Below, piece by piece: positions 1-10,282 of a stretch of DNA of 64,000 nt. Position numbers and translations under genes: made by a program. The first letter of the stretch is position 1. Each line of letters starts with the position of its first letter. This DNA is from Thaumasiovibrio sp047250365. Lineage in GTDB: Bacteria; Pseudomonadota; Gammaproteobacteria; Enterobacterales; Vibrionaceae. Location of the stretch: NCBI RefSeq assembly GCF_047250365.1, contig NZ_JBLBVL010000017.1, positions 19,267-83,266 on the forward strand, read 5' to 3'. The notes below the pieces were generated by a model. The model did no database searches. It saw only the letters and a list, made by a program, of their open reading frames with translations, and was not told where the DNA came from.

Positions 1-2803
1 AACCACCTGATGCAAACGCGTCGCCCAACCAAAAATCGTACTCCTGAGAAATACTGTTCGCTAAATCAGAAAAAGTGGCCGTACCTTTATCTGCGGCAAC
101 AACTAAGTAAGGATCATCATCATCGTGGCGGATCACGTTTTTAGGTGGGACTAATTCACCGTCAATTATATTGTCAGTGAGTTGCAATAGGGATTGAATA
201 AATATGCGGTAGCACCGTTTGCCTTCTTCTAAAATTTCCTGCCTGTCTGTCATTAGTGGCTGCTTCTTACATACAAAGCCTCCCTTGGCCCCAACAGGCA
301 CAATCACGGTATTCTTTACTTGCTGCGCTTTTACTAATCCCAATACTTCGGTACGAAAATCCTCACGTCGATCAGACCAACGTAACCCACCTCTCGCCAC
401 TTTTCCTCCGCGTAAATGCACGCCTTCAATGTCTGGCGAATAGACAAATATTTCATAAGCTGGAACGGGTGCCGGCATGTCAGGAATCAAGATGGGTTGT
501 AACTTGATCGCCAGTGATTGCTTATTTTCCCCACCGCTATCTTGTTGAAAATAGTTTGTTCTAACCGTCGCCAGCATCAAATTAATATAGCGACGTAATA
601 TACGATCATGATCAAGGCTATCGACTCGTTCTAATTGAGAATAAATTTTCGTGACAGCGTCACTAATTAGCTTCTCACTGTTTTTACGCCGAGGATCAAA
701 ACGCTGTTTAAAAAGATCGACAAGCTGACGTGCAATGTCTGGCTGGCTATTTACTGTAAACTCAATATAATCGGGACTAAAAGGAAAACCAATTTGACGC
801 ATATATTTTGTATACGCTCGAATAATCGTGACTTCTTTACCGGTTAAGCCGGCATTAAGTACCAATTTATTGAACCCGTCATTTTCAAAAATGCCCTGCC
901 AAACCCCTGTTAAGGTTTGTTGAAAACGTCCTCCAACTTCTAACAGATCCAATTTTTGTGTCGCGCTATGTATCATCTCAAAATCGAGTATCCAGAAAAC
1001 AACGTCATCTGATGTCACTATCTCGTATGGAGCTTCTCCAACAACACGCACCCCTAAATTTTCCAACATTGGCATGACGTCAGAAAGATGAATAGGTTTA
1101 TTGCGATGAAAGAGTTTAAGTTTAAGTAGTTTTGAATCGCTTCCCTCTTCTTGGGGACGATAAAGCGACATAGCCAGTTGTTTATCATGACCCAGTGTTA
1201 ACAACTGTTGAATATCAGCCACCGCACTTCCCGGTAACATGTGCTCTTTATAGGAGCGAGGAAACGCTCGAAGAAAACGTGTTGCAATTGGCTTGCCTTC
1301 ATTTTCACCAAAATGCGCAACCAAGGATTGCTGTAATCTGTCATCCCAAGAACAGGCCGCCTCCATCAAGTTACGCTCTAACAAATTGACATCAACATCA
1401 AAATTATTGTTTTCCACACGAACAATGTAGTGAGTGCGTGCGAGTGGGCTTTCCGAAAAGAAGGTGGTGAATTCCACGTTGAGATCAGACCCGAAATACT
1501 CTGCCAATATGTCTTGTGTTTTTCTTCTTAGCTCCGTGTTATATCGCTCTTTGGTGGTGTAAACCATGCAAGAGAAAAATCGCCCAAAGGGATCCCTTCT
1601 AACAAAAATCTTTAGAAGATCACGATCTTGCATTTTTACTACACCAGTCCCTACTTCTAACATTTCATTTTCAGATGCCTGCAATAATTCATCTCTTGGA
1701 TATGTCTCTAGTATTATCTTCAATGCCTTCCAAGAGTAAGAATCAGGGGTGTATGAGCTCAACGAGAGAATGCGTTTCACTTTGTCGTTAAGCAAAGGAA
1801 TATTATCAACACTTTGATGGTACGCTGTCGCCGCATATAGACCAAGGAAGCGATGCTCGCCGGTTACCTCACCCGTCTTATCGAACGTTTTTATGCCGAT
1901 ATAATCCGTATATGCCGGGCGATGAATTTTCGACTTGGTATTGCCTTTGGTTAAAATCAGCAATTGTGGTTTACGCGCTTCTATTCGTGCAGATTCGGCA
2001 ATAGAGGAGAACTTAACTGGTTTAACACGATCACACCCCGCCAATATACCAAGACCACTGCCTTTAACTGGGGTTAAAAGAAAATCGCCTTCCACTGGCT
2101 CTAGTGAGTAGTGATGGTATCCCATAAACGTAAAATTATGTTCACTTACCCACTCTAAGAATGCACTCGCTTCTGCTTTTTCATGCTCGTCAACTGGCGA
2201 AAACGAATTCAACAACGATGTTTTCACCTCCATCATTTTCTCTTGCATCGCTTGCCAATCATTAACGACTAAATCGACATCTGCCAAGACAGATTCCAAC
2301 TCATTCTTAACTGCAAGCATTTGTCTATCATCAACCAGCCTGTCTATTTCAACATGAAATATCGAAAGCAGTGCCCCCGTATCTTCACATACTTTTATGA
2401 TCTGTCCTGACTTATCACGGCAAAATCGGTGCGGACCGTTTAACATCAAATGGCTAGTAATTTCCATTCTTGTTAATGCCATTCGAACGGACTCAACAAG
2501 AAAGGGTCGATCTGCGCAAACTATTTCAATAACAGTGTGTGTCGACTGCCATCCGTGTAGATCCAATGTTGGGTTAAATACACGTACCGAAATTTCATTG
2601 TTCTGGTTATCATTCAAGTGTTGCCACAAACTAATAACCGCACCATAAAGGTCGCTCTCGTTACGTTGAGAGAGATCATTATCATCCAGTTGCGTTAATA
2701 ATTTCTGTGCGAGTGTTTGAACAAGCTGATAAGTGGGAGAGTCTACTTTTTCTTGAATCAAATGATAGACTTTTTCGAGTAATACGGGAACAATGGCGGC
2801 CAT
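1..2803 (-). CDS. gdhB: NAD-specific glutamate dehydrogenase, large (about 180 kDa) class, N-terminal part
   Basis: Oxidatively deaminates glutamate to 2-oxoglutarate with NAD+ in the cytoplasm. The frame is open from the ATG at 2803 to the window edge (934 codons). The family is about 1600 residues long, so the C-terminal part, with most of the Rossmann domain, lies outside. The N-terminal ACT-like regulatory region is present. Near the edge the conserved block GGLRWSDR, then EDFRTEVLGLVKAQ, then VPVGAKGGFV identifies the class and contains the substrate-binding lysine region. Start: the ATG at 2803 has GGA about 9 nt upstream. An in-frame ATG at 2812 lacks a spaced Shine-Dalgarno. Neighbour DUF2835 is upstream on the same strand. 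No frameshift is seen. Confidence 0.93.
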   Translation of the reverse strand, partial: MAAIVPVLLEKVYHLIQEKVDSPTYQLVQTLAQKLLTQLDDNDLSQRNESDLYGAVISLWQHLNDNQNNEISVRVFNPTLDLHGWQSTHTVIEIVCADRPFLVESVRMALTRMEITSHLMLNGPHRFCRDKSGQIIKVCEDTGALLSIFHVEIDRLVDDRQMLAVKNELESVLADVDLVVNDWQAMQEKMMEVKTSLLNSFSPVDEHEKAEASAFLEWVSEHNFTFMGYHHYSLEPVEGDFLLTPVKGSGLGILAGCDRVKPVKFSSIAESARIEARKPQLLILTKGNTKSKIHRPAYTDYIGIKTFDKTGEVTGEHRFLGLYAATAYHQSVDNIPLLNDKVKRILSLSSYTPDSYSWKALKIILETYPRDELLQASENEMLEVGTGVVKMQDRDLLKIFVRRDPFGRFFSCMVYTTKERYNTELRRKTQDILAEYFGSDLNVEFTTFFSESPLARTHYIVRVENNNFDVDVNLLERNLMEAACSWDDRLQQSLVAHFGENEGKPIATRFLRAFPRSYKEHMLPGSAVADIQQLLTLGHDKQLAMSLYRPQEEGSDSKLLKLKLFHRNKPIHLSDVMPMLENLGVRVVGEAPYEIVTSDDVVFWILDFEMIHSATQKLDLLEVGGRFQQTLTGVWQGIFENDGFNKLVLNAGLTGKEVTIIRAYTKYMRQIGFPFSPDYIEFTVNSQPDIARQLVDLFKQRFDPRRKNSEKLISDAVTKIYSQLERVDSLDHDRILRRYINLMLATVRTNYFQQDSGGENKQSLAIKLQPILIPDMPAPVPAYEIFVYSPDIEGVHLRGGKVARGGLRWSDRREDFRTEVLGLVKAQQVKNTVIVPVGAKGGFVCKKQPLMTDRQEILEEGKRCYRIFIQSLLQLTDNIIDGELVPPKNVIRHDDDDPYLVVAADKGTATFSDLANSISQEYDFWLGDAFASGG

Positions 2804-2991
2804 AACTAGCATTCCAAGCAATTGATATACAACTAGTATAGAAAAAATTTGCTTTAGAATGACGATGGGCAACAACAAACATGCACCATATCACAACAAA
2901 TAGCAAAGCATCGCGCGTTAAACTTTGCTAAGGTTTTGGTTGCTCAAGTTTCTATCCCCCTTTGCGGTAGATACATTATTGAGCGAACGGA

Positions 2992-3213
2992 TTAGTCCAA
3001 CTTGCTTATTTGCTTTATCTTATTGTTTTCATCAATAATAACGGTAAATCGACCGTTTATACCACAATGTTTCAAATATGGACGAAAACGATTAGCTGGT
3101 AATTGGAGGCGTGGCCCTTGCTCAGATTGAATAACAAGCGATGATGCTGCCCCCATATAGTGCGTTAAAAACGTTTGATACGGTATCGCGACCCTAAAGG
3201 TAAAACTTCTCAT
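2992..3213 (-). CDS. DUF2835 family protein
   Basis: A 73-residue protein of the gammaproteobacterial DUF2835 family; function unknown. Recognisable family features are the aromatic/hydrophobic start, the ASS-x-V pattern, the EQGPRLQLPANRFRPYL block and the GI-x-GRF segment followed by DENN. No signal peptide or membrane segment is seen. The ATG at 3213 is preferred over the TTG 18 nt further upstream, which lies inside the pepN terminator hairpin. It sits between pepN and gdhB on the same strand, but the terminator upstream suggests mostly separate transcription or read-through only. Confidence 0.8.
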   Translation of the reverse strand: MRSFTFRVAIPYQTFLTHYMGAASSLVIQSEQGPRLQLPANRFRPYLKHCGINGRFTVIIDENNKIKQISKLD

Positions 3214-3220
3214 AAATAAT

Positions 3221-3249
3221 GAAAGGCGCAATATAAAATTGCGCCTTGA
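3221..3249 (-). terminator. Rho-independent terminator of pepN
   Basis: A 10-bp perfect stem (3223-3232 with 3238-3247, arm AAGGCGCAAT) and a 5-nt loop are followed on the minus strand by a T-rich tail. It begins 12 nt after the pepN stop codon. Confidence 0.8.
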
Positions 3250-3260
3250 AACTCCAATTT

Positions 3261-5873
3261 CTATTTCTGTGCTAGCGCTTTGGATATTTTCTCAAACAGA
3301 TCTTTCGCTAATCCATCTAATTGAGATAACTGAGTTAAAGCTTGGCGCATCAACCGTTCTCTATCACTATCATAGCATTTTAGTTTTAACAGGGGATCGA
3401 TCAGACGAGCTGCCACTTGAGGATTAACGCTGTTTAACTCAGTGAGAATCTCCACCAAGAACTGATACCCTTTTCCACTACGATCATGAAAACGCAAGGG
3501 GTTCTGGGAACAAAAAGCACCGACTAAGCTACGACACCGGTTAGGGTTCTTAATGTTAAATGCAGGGTGATTCATCGCCTCTTTCACATTTTCTAACGCA
3601 TTATCGGCCGGATTGTTACCCTGTAACACAAACCATTTATCCATCACCAAACCATCATGTTGCCATTTCGCACTAAAGTCGTTCATTAACTCTTCACGAC
3701 AGGCAAGCTTTCCATGATTTGCGGCATTAAGTGCTGCCATTACATCCGTCATATTATTGGCAGATTGATACTGTTCAGAGACAAGCGCTTCCGCTTCCGG
3801 CACCAAAGCTAAATACCTTAAGCATCGATTACGAAGTGCACGCTTGCCCATTGAGGTATGTTCGTTATCATAACTTTGTTGCATTAATTGATGGTACGTT
3901 TCTTTAAACGTTTCTTTTAGTTCAACCGATAGCGTTTTCTCTACAAATCGAATAGCGGCAGCAATCGCTTCAACATCAGCAGACTCAAACCAACCCGCTA
4001 CTTCTAATTCAGTGGGCAGCGTGAGCATCTCTGCAATAAATGCGCTATCAAGCGTTTTATTGGTTAAAACAGATTCGAAGGCTGCAATAACGGCCAGACT
4101 AATCTCAAAAGGCTGCTGTTGTTGGATCAACTGAATATTGCGACGTATATACTTCGCTAATAGCATTTGACCTGCATCCCATTGAGCAAAAGCATCTTTG
4201 GCATGTACCATTAAGAAAACTAACTCTTCATCGCTGTAATCATATTGCAATTTAACAGGCGCTGAGAACTCTCTTAGAGCTGAAAGTACTGGCTTTTCAG
4301 TAATTCCTTCAAATGAATAGGTCTGTTTTTGTTCTGTCAGATTCAAAACATGACCAACAGAACGCTGATTTATCACCAAGGGGAATACTTTGCCATTAGA
4401 GGCATAGAGTTCAACACTAAAAGGAATGTGAAGCGGCAGCTTTTCATGTTGATCTGCCGTTTCTGCTGTTCGCTGTGACAGCGTAACATTAAAGATTTGT
4501 TTCTTTTCATCATACTGAGTTGCGATCGTTACTTCTGGAGTTCCAGACTGACTGTACCAACGTTTAAACTGAGTCAGATCGATACCTGAAGCATCTTGCA
4601 TCGCATTCACAAAATCATCGCATGTCGCTGCCGTGCCATCATAACGCTCGAAATACAATTTCATACCAGCTTGAAAGTTAGACTCGCCCAACAACGAGTG
4701 TATCATTCGAATCACTTCACTGCCCTTTTCATACACAGTGAGAGTGTAAAAGTTATTCATCTCAATAACTTTGTCCGGACGAATTGGATGTGCCATCGGC
4801 CCTGCATCTTCAGCAAATTGCGGGCCTCGCATAATCCGCACATTATTAATACGATTAACGGCACGAGAACCCAAATCCGAAGAAAATTCTTGGTCTCTAA
4901 AGACGGTCAAGCCCTCTTTCAAACTTAATTGAAACCAATCTCGACAAGTCACTCGGTTGCCAGTCCAATTATGGAAATACTCATGCCCAATTACTGCTTC
5001 AATACCTAAGTAGTCAGTATCTGTCGCTGTTTCTGGTTTTGCCAAAACGAACTTAGAATTGAAAACATTCAGCCCCTTATTTTCCATTGCGCCCATATTA
5101 AAAAAATCAACAGCGACAATCATATAAATATCAAGGTCGTATTCGAGATTGAATCGCTCTTCATCCCATTTCATTGCACGCTTAAGTGACAGCATTGCAT
5201 GATCAGTTCGATCTAAGTTTCCTTTATCAACATAAATCTCTAGCGATACATTTCGACCGCTTTGAGTTACAAAGGTATCTTTTAATACATCAAAGTCACC
5301 AGCGACAAGAGCAAACAAATAACTTGGCTTTGGAAATGGGTCATTCCATTCTACCCAATGACGTCCATCATCCAGTTCACCATCACTAACTCGATTACCA
5401 TTACTTAATAACGCTGGATATTTTTTACTCGCAATAACTTTTGTTGTAAACACTGCCAAGTTGTCAGGGCGATCCAAATAGTAAGTAATTCTTCGAAAAC
5501 CTTCTGCTTCACACTGGGTGCAGAACGCCCCTTCTGATAAATATAAACCTTCAAGGCTTGTATTGTTTTGTGGATTAATTTCAGTTTCAATACGAAGTTC
5601 AAAGTTGTCTGGAACTGAGTTAATGCATAGCCCAGATTCATGAACCACATAGTCGCTATAATCTAGACCATCAATCTGTAGTTTTTTAAGCGTTAATGAT
5701 TCACCGTGTAGTTGTAGCTTTTGGTCACTAGTCAGATTCTGTTTTGTGACTTGGCTAATCGCCACAACATAGGTTTTTGTCTCATGCAACTCAAAAGTAA
5801 GATGAATATCAGTAATCTGAAAGTCTGCTGGCTTATAATCTTTACGATACTTCGCTGTTGGTTTATCGACCAT
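3261..5873 (-). CDS. pepN: Aminopeptidase N (M1 zinc metallopeptidase)
   Basis: A broad-specificity cytoplasmic aminopeptidase that removes N-terminal residues in the late steps of protein turnover. It has 870 residues, the E. coli PepN length. The exopeptidase motif GAMEN lies at residues 261-265 and the zinc motif HEYFH at 297-301, the same numbering as E. coli. The third zinc ligand Glu lies in the downstream KEGLTVFRDQEF segment. A four-domain M1 architecture is expected from the length. The start ATG is preceded by AAAGGA. The gene is monocistronic or leads weakly into DUF2835 past the terminator at 3221-3249. Confidence 0.97.
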   Translation of the reverse strand: MVDKPTAKYRKDYKPADFQITDIHLTFELHETKTYVVAISQVTKQNLTSDQKLQLHGESLTLKKLQIDGLDYSDYVVHESGLCINSVPDNFELRIETEINPQNNTSLEGLYLSEGAFCTQCEAEGFRRITYYLDRPDNLAVFTTKVIASKKYPALLSNGNRVSDGELDDGRHWVEWNDPFPKPSYLFALVAGDFDVLKDTFVTQSGRNVSLEIYVDKGNLDRTDHAMLSLKRAMKWDEERFNLEYDLDIYMIVAVDFFNMGAMENKGLNVFNSKFVLAKPETATDTDYLGIEAVIGHEYFHNWTGNRVTCRDWFQLSLKEGLTVFRDQEFSSDLGSRAVNRINNVRIMRGPQFAEDAGPMAHPIRPDKVIEMNNFYTLTVYEKGSEVIRMIHSLLGESNFQAGMKLYFERYDGTAATCDDFVNAMQDASGIDLTQFKRWYSQSGTPEVTIATQYDEKKQIFNVTLSQRTAETADQHEKLPLHIPFSVELYASNGKVFPLVINQRSVGHVLNLTEQKQTYSFEGITEKPVLSALREFSAPVKLQYDYSDEELVFLMVHAKDAFAQWDAGQMLLAKYIRRNIQLIQQQQPFEISLAVIAAFESVLTNKTLDSAFIAEMLTLPTELEVAGWFESADVEAIAAAIRFVEKTLSVELKETFKETYHQLMQQSYDNEHTSMGKRALRNRCLRYLALVPEAEALVSEQYQSANNMTDVMAALNAANHGKLACREELMNDFSAKWQHDGLVMDKWFVLQGNNPADNALENVKEAMNHPAFNIKNPNRCRSLVGAFCSQNPLRFHDRSGKGYQFLVEILTELNSVNPQVAARLIDPLLKLKCYDSDRERLMRQALTQLSQLDGLAKDLFEKISKALAQK

Positions 5874-5965
5874 TCTTTCATTCCTTTTATACGGCTATTT
5901 TCCAATTTCAACTAGCATCTATTATTGTGTTTTTGCTGATAAACTCAATCATTTATTCTTGGTTA

Positions 5966-5992
5966 ATAAAAAAGCCCAGCATTGCTGAGCTT
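5966..5992 (-). terminator. Rho-independent terminator after the 6011-6667 gene
   Basis: A hairpin with arms AAGCTCAGC and GCTGGGCTT (one G-T pair) and an AAT loop is followed on the minus strand by TTTTTTA. It lies about 20 nt after the stop of the upstream minus-strand gene. Confidence 0.75.
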
Positions 5993-6010
5993 GTTTGAGT
6001 AGTTTTTAGA

Positions 6011-6667
6011 TCACTGACGCTGGAAGATAGCTTCCATACCAAATTGATCATTTTTCAGCGTCAAAGTATCAGAAATAAGTGAATAGCGACTATCATGCTG
6101 CCCATCTTCGTAAATCAACACAATATGATCATCTTCAATATAGTAAACCCCACGCTGCTCATTTGATTTGCCATTTTTGCCATGAATCATCAATGAAAAC
6201 AAAAAGTCAGGGCGAAGATTGATTGCTAACCGCTCAACATTGTTAGCAACGTCAGTACCTACAACACTAGAGCTAATCCATTCTCCGGGTAAGTTCTCCG
6301 GCGCTAATTTAGTAAAGCGTGCTCCATCGAGTAAAAACTGATTGTAACTCAACTTATAATCATGCATCTGAGTTGGATGTCCATCTGCCATCATCGCCAA
6401 TTTGTCTTCATCAATATTGTACTTACCTTTCCAACCATCTATCTGACCATCAATTCGTAACAGCCTTACAATATAGTCATAGTCTGAAGAAAACTGAATA
6501 TGCATTGCGCGATACTGCTTTCCTTGACTTTGAATACCATCTTCACTCGGACTAAACCAGTACCAGTCACCAATCAGTAACGGGTAGTCAAACTCTGTTA
6601 GATCTTCAGCAGTAAGGCTAAATGAACACAGAATTATAAAAAGGGCAGAAAAAAAACGCTTAACCAT
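6011..6667 (-). CDS. Conserved hypothetical secreted protein
   Basis: A 218-residue protein of unknown function. It has a clear Sec signal peptide (MVKR, then a hydrophobic run, cleavage probably near SLTA-ED), so it is periplasmic or exported. The mature part is rich in beta-type sequence. It appears to hold two similar halves, each with a GxW-containing segment (IGDWYWFSPS near residue 32 and PGEWISSSV near 127). This hints at a duplicated small beta domain. It has no lipobox, and no catalytic motif was recognised. It lies alone between prc and pepN with its own terminator. Confidence 0.7.
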   Translation of the reverse strand: MVKRFFSALFIILCSFSLTAEDLTEFDYPLLIGDWYWFSPSEDGIQSQGKQYRAMHIQFSSDYDYIVRLLRIDGQIDGWKGKYNIDEDKLAMMADGHPTQMHDYKLSYNQFLLDGARFTKLAPENLPGEWISSSVVGTDVANNVERLAINLRPDFLFSLMIHGKNGKSNEQRGVYYIEDDHIVLIYEDGQHDSRYSLISDTLTLKNDQFGMEAIFQRQ

Positions 6668-6808
6668 AAAACATCCCCCATGGCGGCCTATCTAATAACC
6701 ATAGAGCTTAGTCAGGAATTCTTCTAGCACAATAATGAGAATGACAATAATTTTCACCGCAAATTATTAATGTCACTAAGATTACTCTGATAGTAACTGT
6801 TTGAAAAA

Positions 6809-6840
6809 ACAAAAAAGGCAGCCAAAATGGCTGCCTTTTC
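6809..6840 (-). terminator. Rho-independent terminator of the proQ-prc operon
   Basis: A perfect stem with arms AAGGCAGCCA and TGGCTGCCTT is followed by a minus-strand T run. The opposite side is A-rich, so it could act in both directions. It starts about 20 nt after the prc stop. Confidence 0.85.
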
Positions 6841-6860
6841 CAACGAACACATTAACTCAC

Positions 6861-8855
6861 TCAAACCTGTAACAGATCTAGTGTAATTCGTGCCGCTTCA
6901 TCTAAGTAAACATCCGGAACTTCATAATCCTTTGGCACATCATCCAACGACTCAAAAGCATCTTCTCCCAATGCTTTTTGACGAAGGTTTAGTCTGTCTA
7001 AGCGCGCTTTATCTTCTTGCTCTTGCTCCTCAATGCGCTTTTGATAACTCAGTGCAATCGTATTACGATCTTTATCTGTCTGGTATTTAGCGATATCTTC
7101 AAGAATAAAACCAAATTCCATGCTATTTTCAATTCTAGCTAAATGCTGTTGTGCTAACTGTTGAATCGCCGCAGACTTGTCTTTGACCATTTTGTACTGC
7201 GCAGGCTCAATACTATCCCATGGTAACGCATTATCTTCGACGCTTTCGCCCGTCTCAGCAGCATCAACCGCCGTTGGGAATGGAATGTCTGGCACTACAC
7301 CTAAATGTTGTGTACTTCCACCATTTATTCGATAAAACTTCTGAATGGTATACTGTACATGACCCAACGCATTATCGAACAAATCATAAATATGATTCAA
7401 CGAACGATGTTGCTGTACCGTTCCTTTACCAAAAGATTGCTCGCCAACAATAACAGCTCTACCATAATCTTGCATTGCTGCAGCAAAAATCTCTGATGCC
7501 GAGGCACTATAACGGTTAATCAATACGGTCATTGGGCCATCAAAGTAAATGTGTTGATCCGAATCCCCATTAACCTTAACGCGTCCATAGCTATCCCGAA
7601 CTTGTACAACTGGACCAGCTTTTATAAACAAACCAGTCAGTGCTGTCGCTTCAGTTAACGCACCGCCACCGTTGTTGCGCAAGTCAATAACTAGGCCATC
7701 GATGTTGTCTTTATTAAGTTTTGCTAACTCTTTTTTTGTATCTTCACTTAATCCGACGTAAAAGCTGGGGATCTCAATCACCCCTACACTCATGTCACCG
7801 AATTCTAGCACCTCTGACTTTGCAGCCCGATCTTCAAGGCGAATTTTATCTCTAACTATTTTTACAGAATAACTTTTGGCATTTGGTCCTTCTGGAAGAA
7901 TTTCCAAAATAACTTCGCTACCTTTGGGGCCTTTAATTAACTGAACAACGTCATCCAAACGCCAACCGATAACATCGACCACTTTATCGTCTTTTTGCCC
8001 AACGCCAATAATTCTATCACCTGGAGACAGCTGCTTAGAACCTGATGCTGGTCCACCAGCGACTAATGAACGAATAACAGTATATTCATCTTCCGTTTGT
8101 AAAACTGCACCAATACCTTCAAGTGACAAATTCATCTCTGATTGAAATTGCTCTGCATTTCGAGGAGAGAGATAGCTGGTATGCGGGTCGACTTCCCTTG
8201 CGAATGCATTCATATAAAGTTGAAATACATCCTCATTATTGGTCTGAATCAGGCGTTTAATGGCATTATTATACCGCTTAGACAGTGTCTCTTTAGTTTC
8301 ATCCCAATTTTTACCTGCCAGTTTGAGATTAAGCGCATCATACTTAACTCTTGATTGCCAAATAGCATTCAATTCATTTTGGTCAGCAGGCCAAGGGGAG
8401 TCACTACGATCAACAACAAACTCGTCGTCCAATGTAAAATCGAACGGTTCTTCAAGCAAACTTAGCGCATACTCAAAACGTTCGAAACGCTTGATCAATA
8501 CAGTATTGAAAATATCATAAGCTGCGATCGAATCGCCAGAGCGCAATAAGTCATCAAACTTGTCTTCCCAACGAGCAAGCTGTTCAATATCACTTTGGAT
8601 CAGAAAGCTTTTGTTGTAATCAAGCATACTTAGATAACGCTCAAAGATAGCTTGAGAAAATGCATCATCTAATTTGAACTGTTTATAGTGGGAACGAGTG
8701 AAACGCGAGGTAACACGTTTACTGGCAGTTGCATGTTGCTTTTCAGCATGCAAATGAGGCACATCTTCGATCGAGTAGGAACTATCTAGTGCCTGAGAAG
8801 TTGCTGCCAGAAACATACTGGCAGCAATTATTGAAAAGCGGTATCGACATTTCAT
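6861..8855 (-). CDS. prc: Carboxy-terminal (tail-specific) protease Prc/Tsp
   Basis: A periplasmic S41 serine protease that degrades proteins with non-polar C-termini. In E. coli it also processes FtsI and cell-wall hydrolases. It has 664 residues with a signal peptide (about 1-22, cleaved near SQA). An N-terminal helical domain is followed by a PDZ domain around residues 235-335 (SLEGIGAVL start) and the protease domain. The catalytic Ser452 in YSASASE and Lys477 in GKGTVQQ match E. coli numbering. A C-terminal DUF3340-like region follows. It lies 17 nt after proQ, the conserved proQ-prc operon. Confidence 0.96.
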   Translation of the reverse strand: MKCRYRFSIIAASMFLAATSQALDSSYSIEDVPHLHAEKQHATASKRVTSRFTRSHYKQFKLDDAFSQAIFERYLSMLDYNKSFLIQSDIEQLARWEDKFDDLLRSGDSIAAYDIFNTVLIKRFERFEYALSLLEEPFDFTLDDEFVVDRSDSPWPADQNELNAIWQSRVKYDALNLKLAGKNWDETKETLSKRYNNAIKRLIQTNNEDVFQLYMNAFAREVDPHTSYLSPRNAEQFQSEMNLSLEGIGAVLQTEDEYTVIRSLVAGGPASGSKQLSPGDRIIGVGQKDDKVVDVIGWRLDDVVQLIKGPKGSEVILEILPEGPNAKSYSVKIVRDKIRLEDRAAKSEVLEFGDMSVGVIEIPSFYVGLSEDTKKELAKLNKDNIDGLVIDLRNNGGGALTEATALTGLFIKAGPVVQVRDSYGRVKVNGDSDQHIYFDGPMTVLINRYSASASEIFAAAMQDYGRAVIVGEQSFGKGTVQQHRSLNHIYDLFDNALGHVQYTIQKFYRINGGSTQHLGVVPDIPFPTAVDAAETGESVEDNALPWDSIEPAQYKMVKDKSAAIQQLAQQHLARIENSMEFGFILEDIAKYQTDKDRNTIALSYQKRIEEQEQEDKARLDRLNLRQKALGEDAFESLDDVPKDYEVPDVYLDEAARITLDLLQV

Positions 8856-8872
8856 GCGTCGAGTGTTCTCCT

Positions 8873-9514
8873 TTACGAACGAAGGTGATCCGCTTTAACC
8901 AACATAGTAAGACCATTAGTCAAACGGACTCGTACTTCGTCCTTATTAACTTCAACAATGGATGCAGGCATATTGCCGGTACCCATATTTACGTTCACCT
9001 GCTTACCAACTTGAATTTCATCTGCTGATAGCTGACGAGTTTCAACGACAGGTTTTTCATTTAGTTTAGTCGTTTTTTTCTTATTGTTTCTAGGTTTAGC
9101 AGAATTTGCACGAACTTTCTGCTCTTTTTTATCTTGAGCTGCTGCTTTTTTCTCTTTCACTGCCTGCTCTTTGCGACGCTCACGTACACGGGCCTTACTT
9201 TCAGCCAATGCTTGCTTCGCATGCTCAACGTGTTCTTGCTCTAGCTCGTCACCTTCAACACCATCAAGATCAATACGTTTCGCGCCGACTTTTACCCCGT
9301 GTAGGTAACGCCATGAAGAAGTGTACTGGCGAAGTGCTGCACGTAACTGTGTTTTACTTACTTTAGGGTCGTCATTTAAACGCTCTGCCAAGTCTTGGAA
9401 GATACCAATTTTCAGAGGTTTTGCTTCGCCTTCCAGCGTGAAACATTTAGGGAAACGTTCAGCAATATACGCGATAATTTCTTTGCTGTTCGTTAGCTTT
9501 TCAGTGTTATCCAT
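8873..9514 (-). CDS. proQ: RNA chaperone ProQ
   Basis: A FinO-domain RNA chaperone that binds structured sRNAs and mRNA 3' ends. It has 213 residues from the ATG at 9514; a longer reading to 9559 adds residues absent from the family. The FinO domain covers about residues 5-120 (SKEIIAYIAERFPKCF near the start, RTDL-type surface around SKTQLRAALRQYTSSWRYL). A Lys/Arg/Gln-rich linker of about 65 residues and a C-terminal Tudor-like domain (about 160-213) follow. It is the first gene of the proQ-prc operon and lies downstream of msrC, as in enterics. Confidence 0.95.
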   Translation of the reverse strand: MDNTEKLTNSKEIIAYIAERFPKCFTLEGEAKPLKIGIFQDLAERLNDDPKVSKTQLRAALRQYTSSWRYLHGVKVGAKRIDLDGVEGDELEQEHVEHAKQALAESKARVRERRKEQAVKEKKAAAQDKKEQKVRANSAKPRNNKKKTTKLNEKPVVETRQLSADEIQVGKQVNVNMGTGNMPASIVEVNKDEVRVRLTNGLTMLVKADHLRS

Positions 9515-9621
9515 GAATATTCTCAAAAGGTGCAAACTAAACGCTTGCAGGTTGTACAATACAAAATATGATGCTGGCTATTATAGTGTGCTCTATACGA
9601 AAAACCACCTTTGAATCGACG

Positions 9622-10080
9622 TTAGAGATGTTTTTGTACAGTTTCAATGAAATATACCAAGCCAATCTCATCCTCTTGACCAAATCTTGACAATTCGGGA
9701 CTATCAATATCCAAGACACCAATGCATTGCTCATTGACATAAAGTGGGATGACTATTTCGGAATTACTCGCAGCATCACAAGCAATATGACCATCAAACT
9801 GATGCACATCATCAATTCTTTGCACACTCTTACTCGACACTGCAGTACCACATACACCTTTGCCGACAGGAATTTTAATACACGCAGGCTTCCCTTGAAA
9901 CGGGCCAAGCTCCAACATGTCACCCTTTAGCAAATAGAACCCAACCCAGTTAGTACGATCTAGCGCCATATTAAGTAACGCACTTAAATTAGCTAAGTTA
10001 CTAATTCGATTATCTACGCCATCAACTAGTCCTAATGCTTGTTTCGTCAGTTGCTGATAAAAGCTAGACACCTTTCCCAT
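9622..10080 (-). CDS. msrC: Free methionine-(R)-sulfoxide reductase, GAF-domain type
   Basis: Reduces free L-methionine-(R)-sulfoxide in the cytoplasm, using thioredoxin-like reductant. It is a single GAF domain of 152 residues. Cys67, Cys77 and Cys101 keep exactly the +10/+24 spacing of the three catalytic cysteines of E. coli fRMsr (84, 94, 118), in ACIK, GVCGTA and HIACDAASNSE. The gene sits upstream of proQ on the same strand and is divergent from letA, matching the enterobacterial yebR position. It is 107 nt before proQ, so separate promoters are likely. Confidence 0.93.
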   Translation of the reverse strand: MGKVSSFYQQLTKQALGLVDGVDNRISNLANLSALLNMALDRTNWVGFYLLKGDMLELGPFQGKPACIKIPVGKGVCGTAVSSKSVQRIDDVHQFDGHIACDAASNSEIVIPLYVNEQCIGVLDIDSPELSRFGQEDEIGLVYFIETVQKHL

Positions 10081-10282
10081 ACGCTTCTCTTACTTCCCTT
10101 ACCCGTTACTCTAACCACGTAAACCAGAAGTACTTAGCCTACAGGAATCAAAATGAAAGCATAAGGCATTTATCAAACAACGCCCGGTGGTTAGACCTGC
10201 TATTGGACTATTTTTGTAACACATTGAGACTAAATGGTTTTATACTACATGCATTACGGTTATTACGAAGCGATTTAATACT

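Noticed and set aside
219..507. Plus-strand ORFs in the first 3 kb
   Set aside because: They lie antisense to the conserved glutamate dehydrogenase frame, which carries the family motifs.
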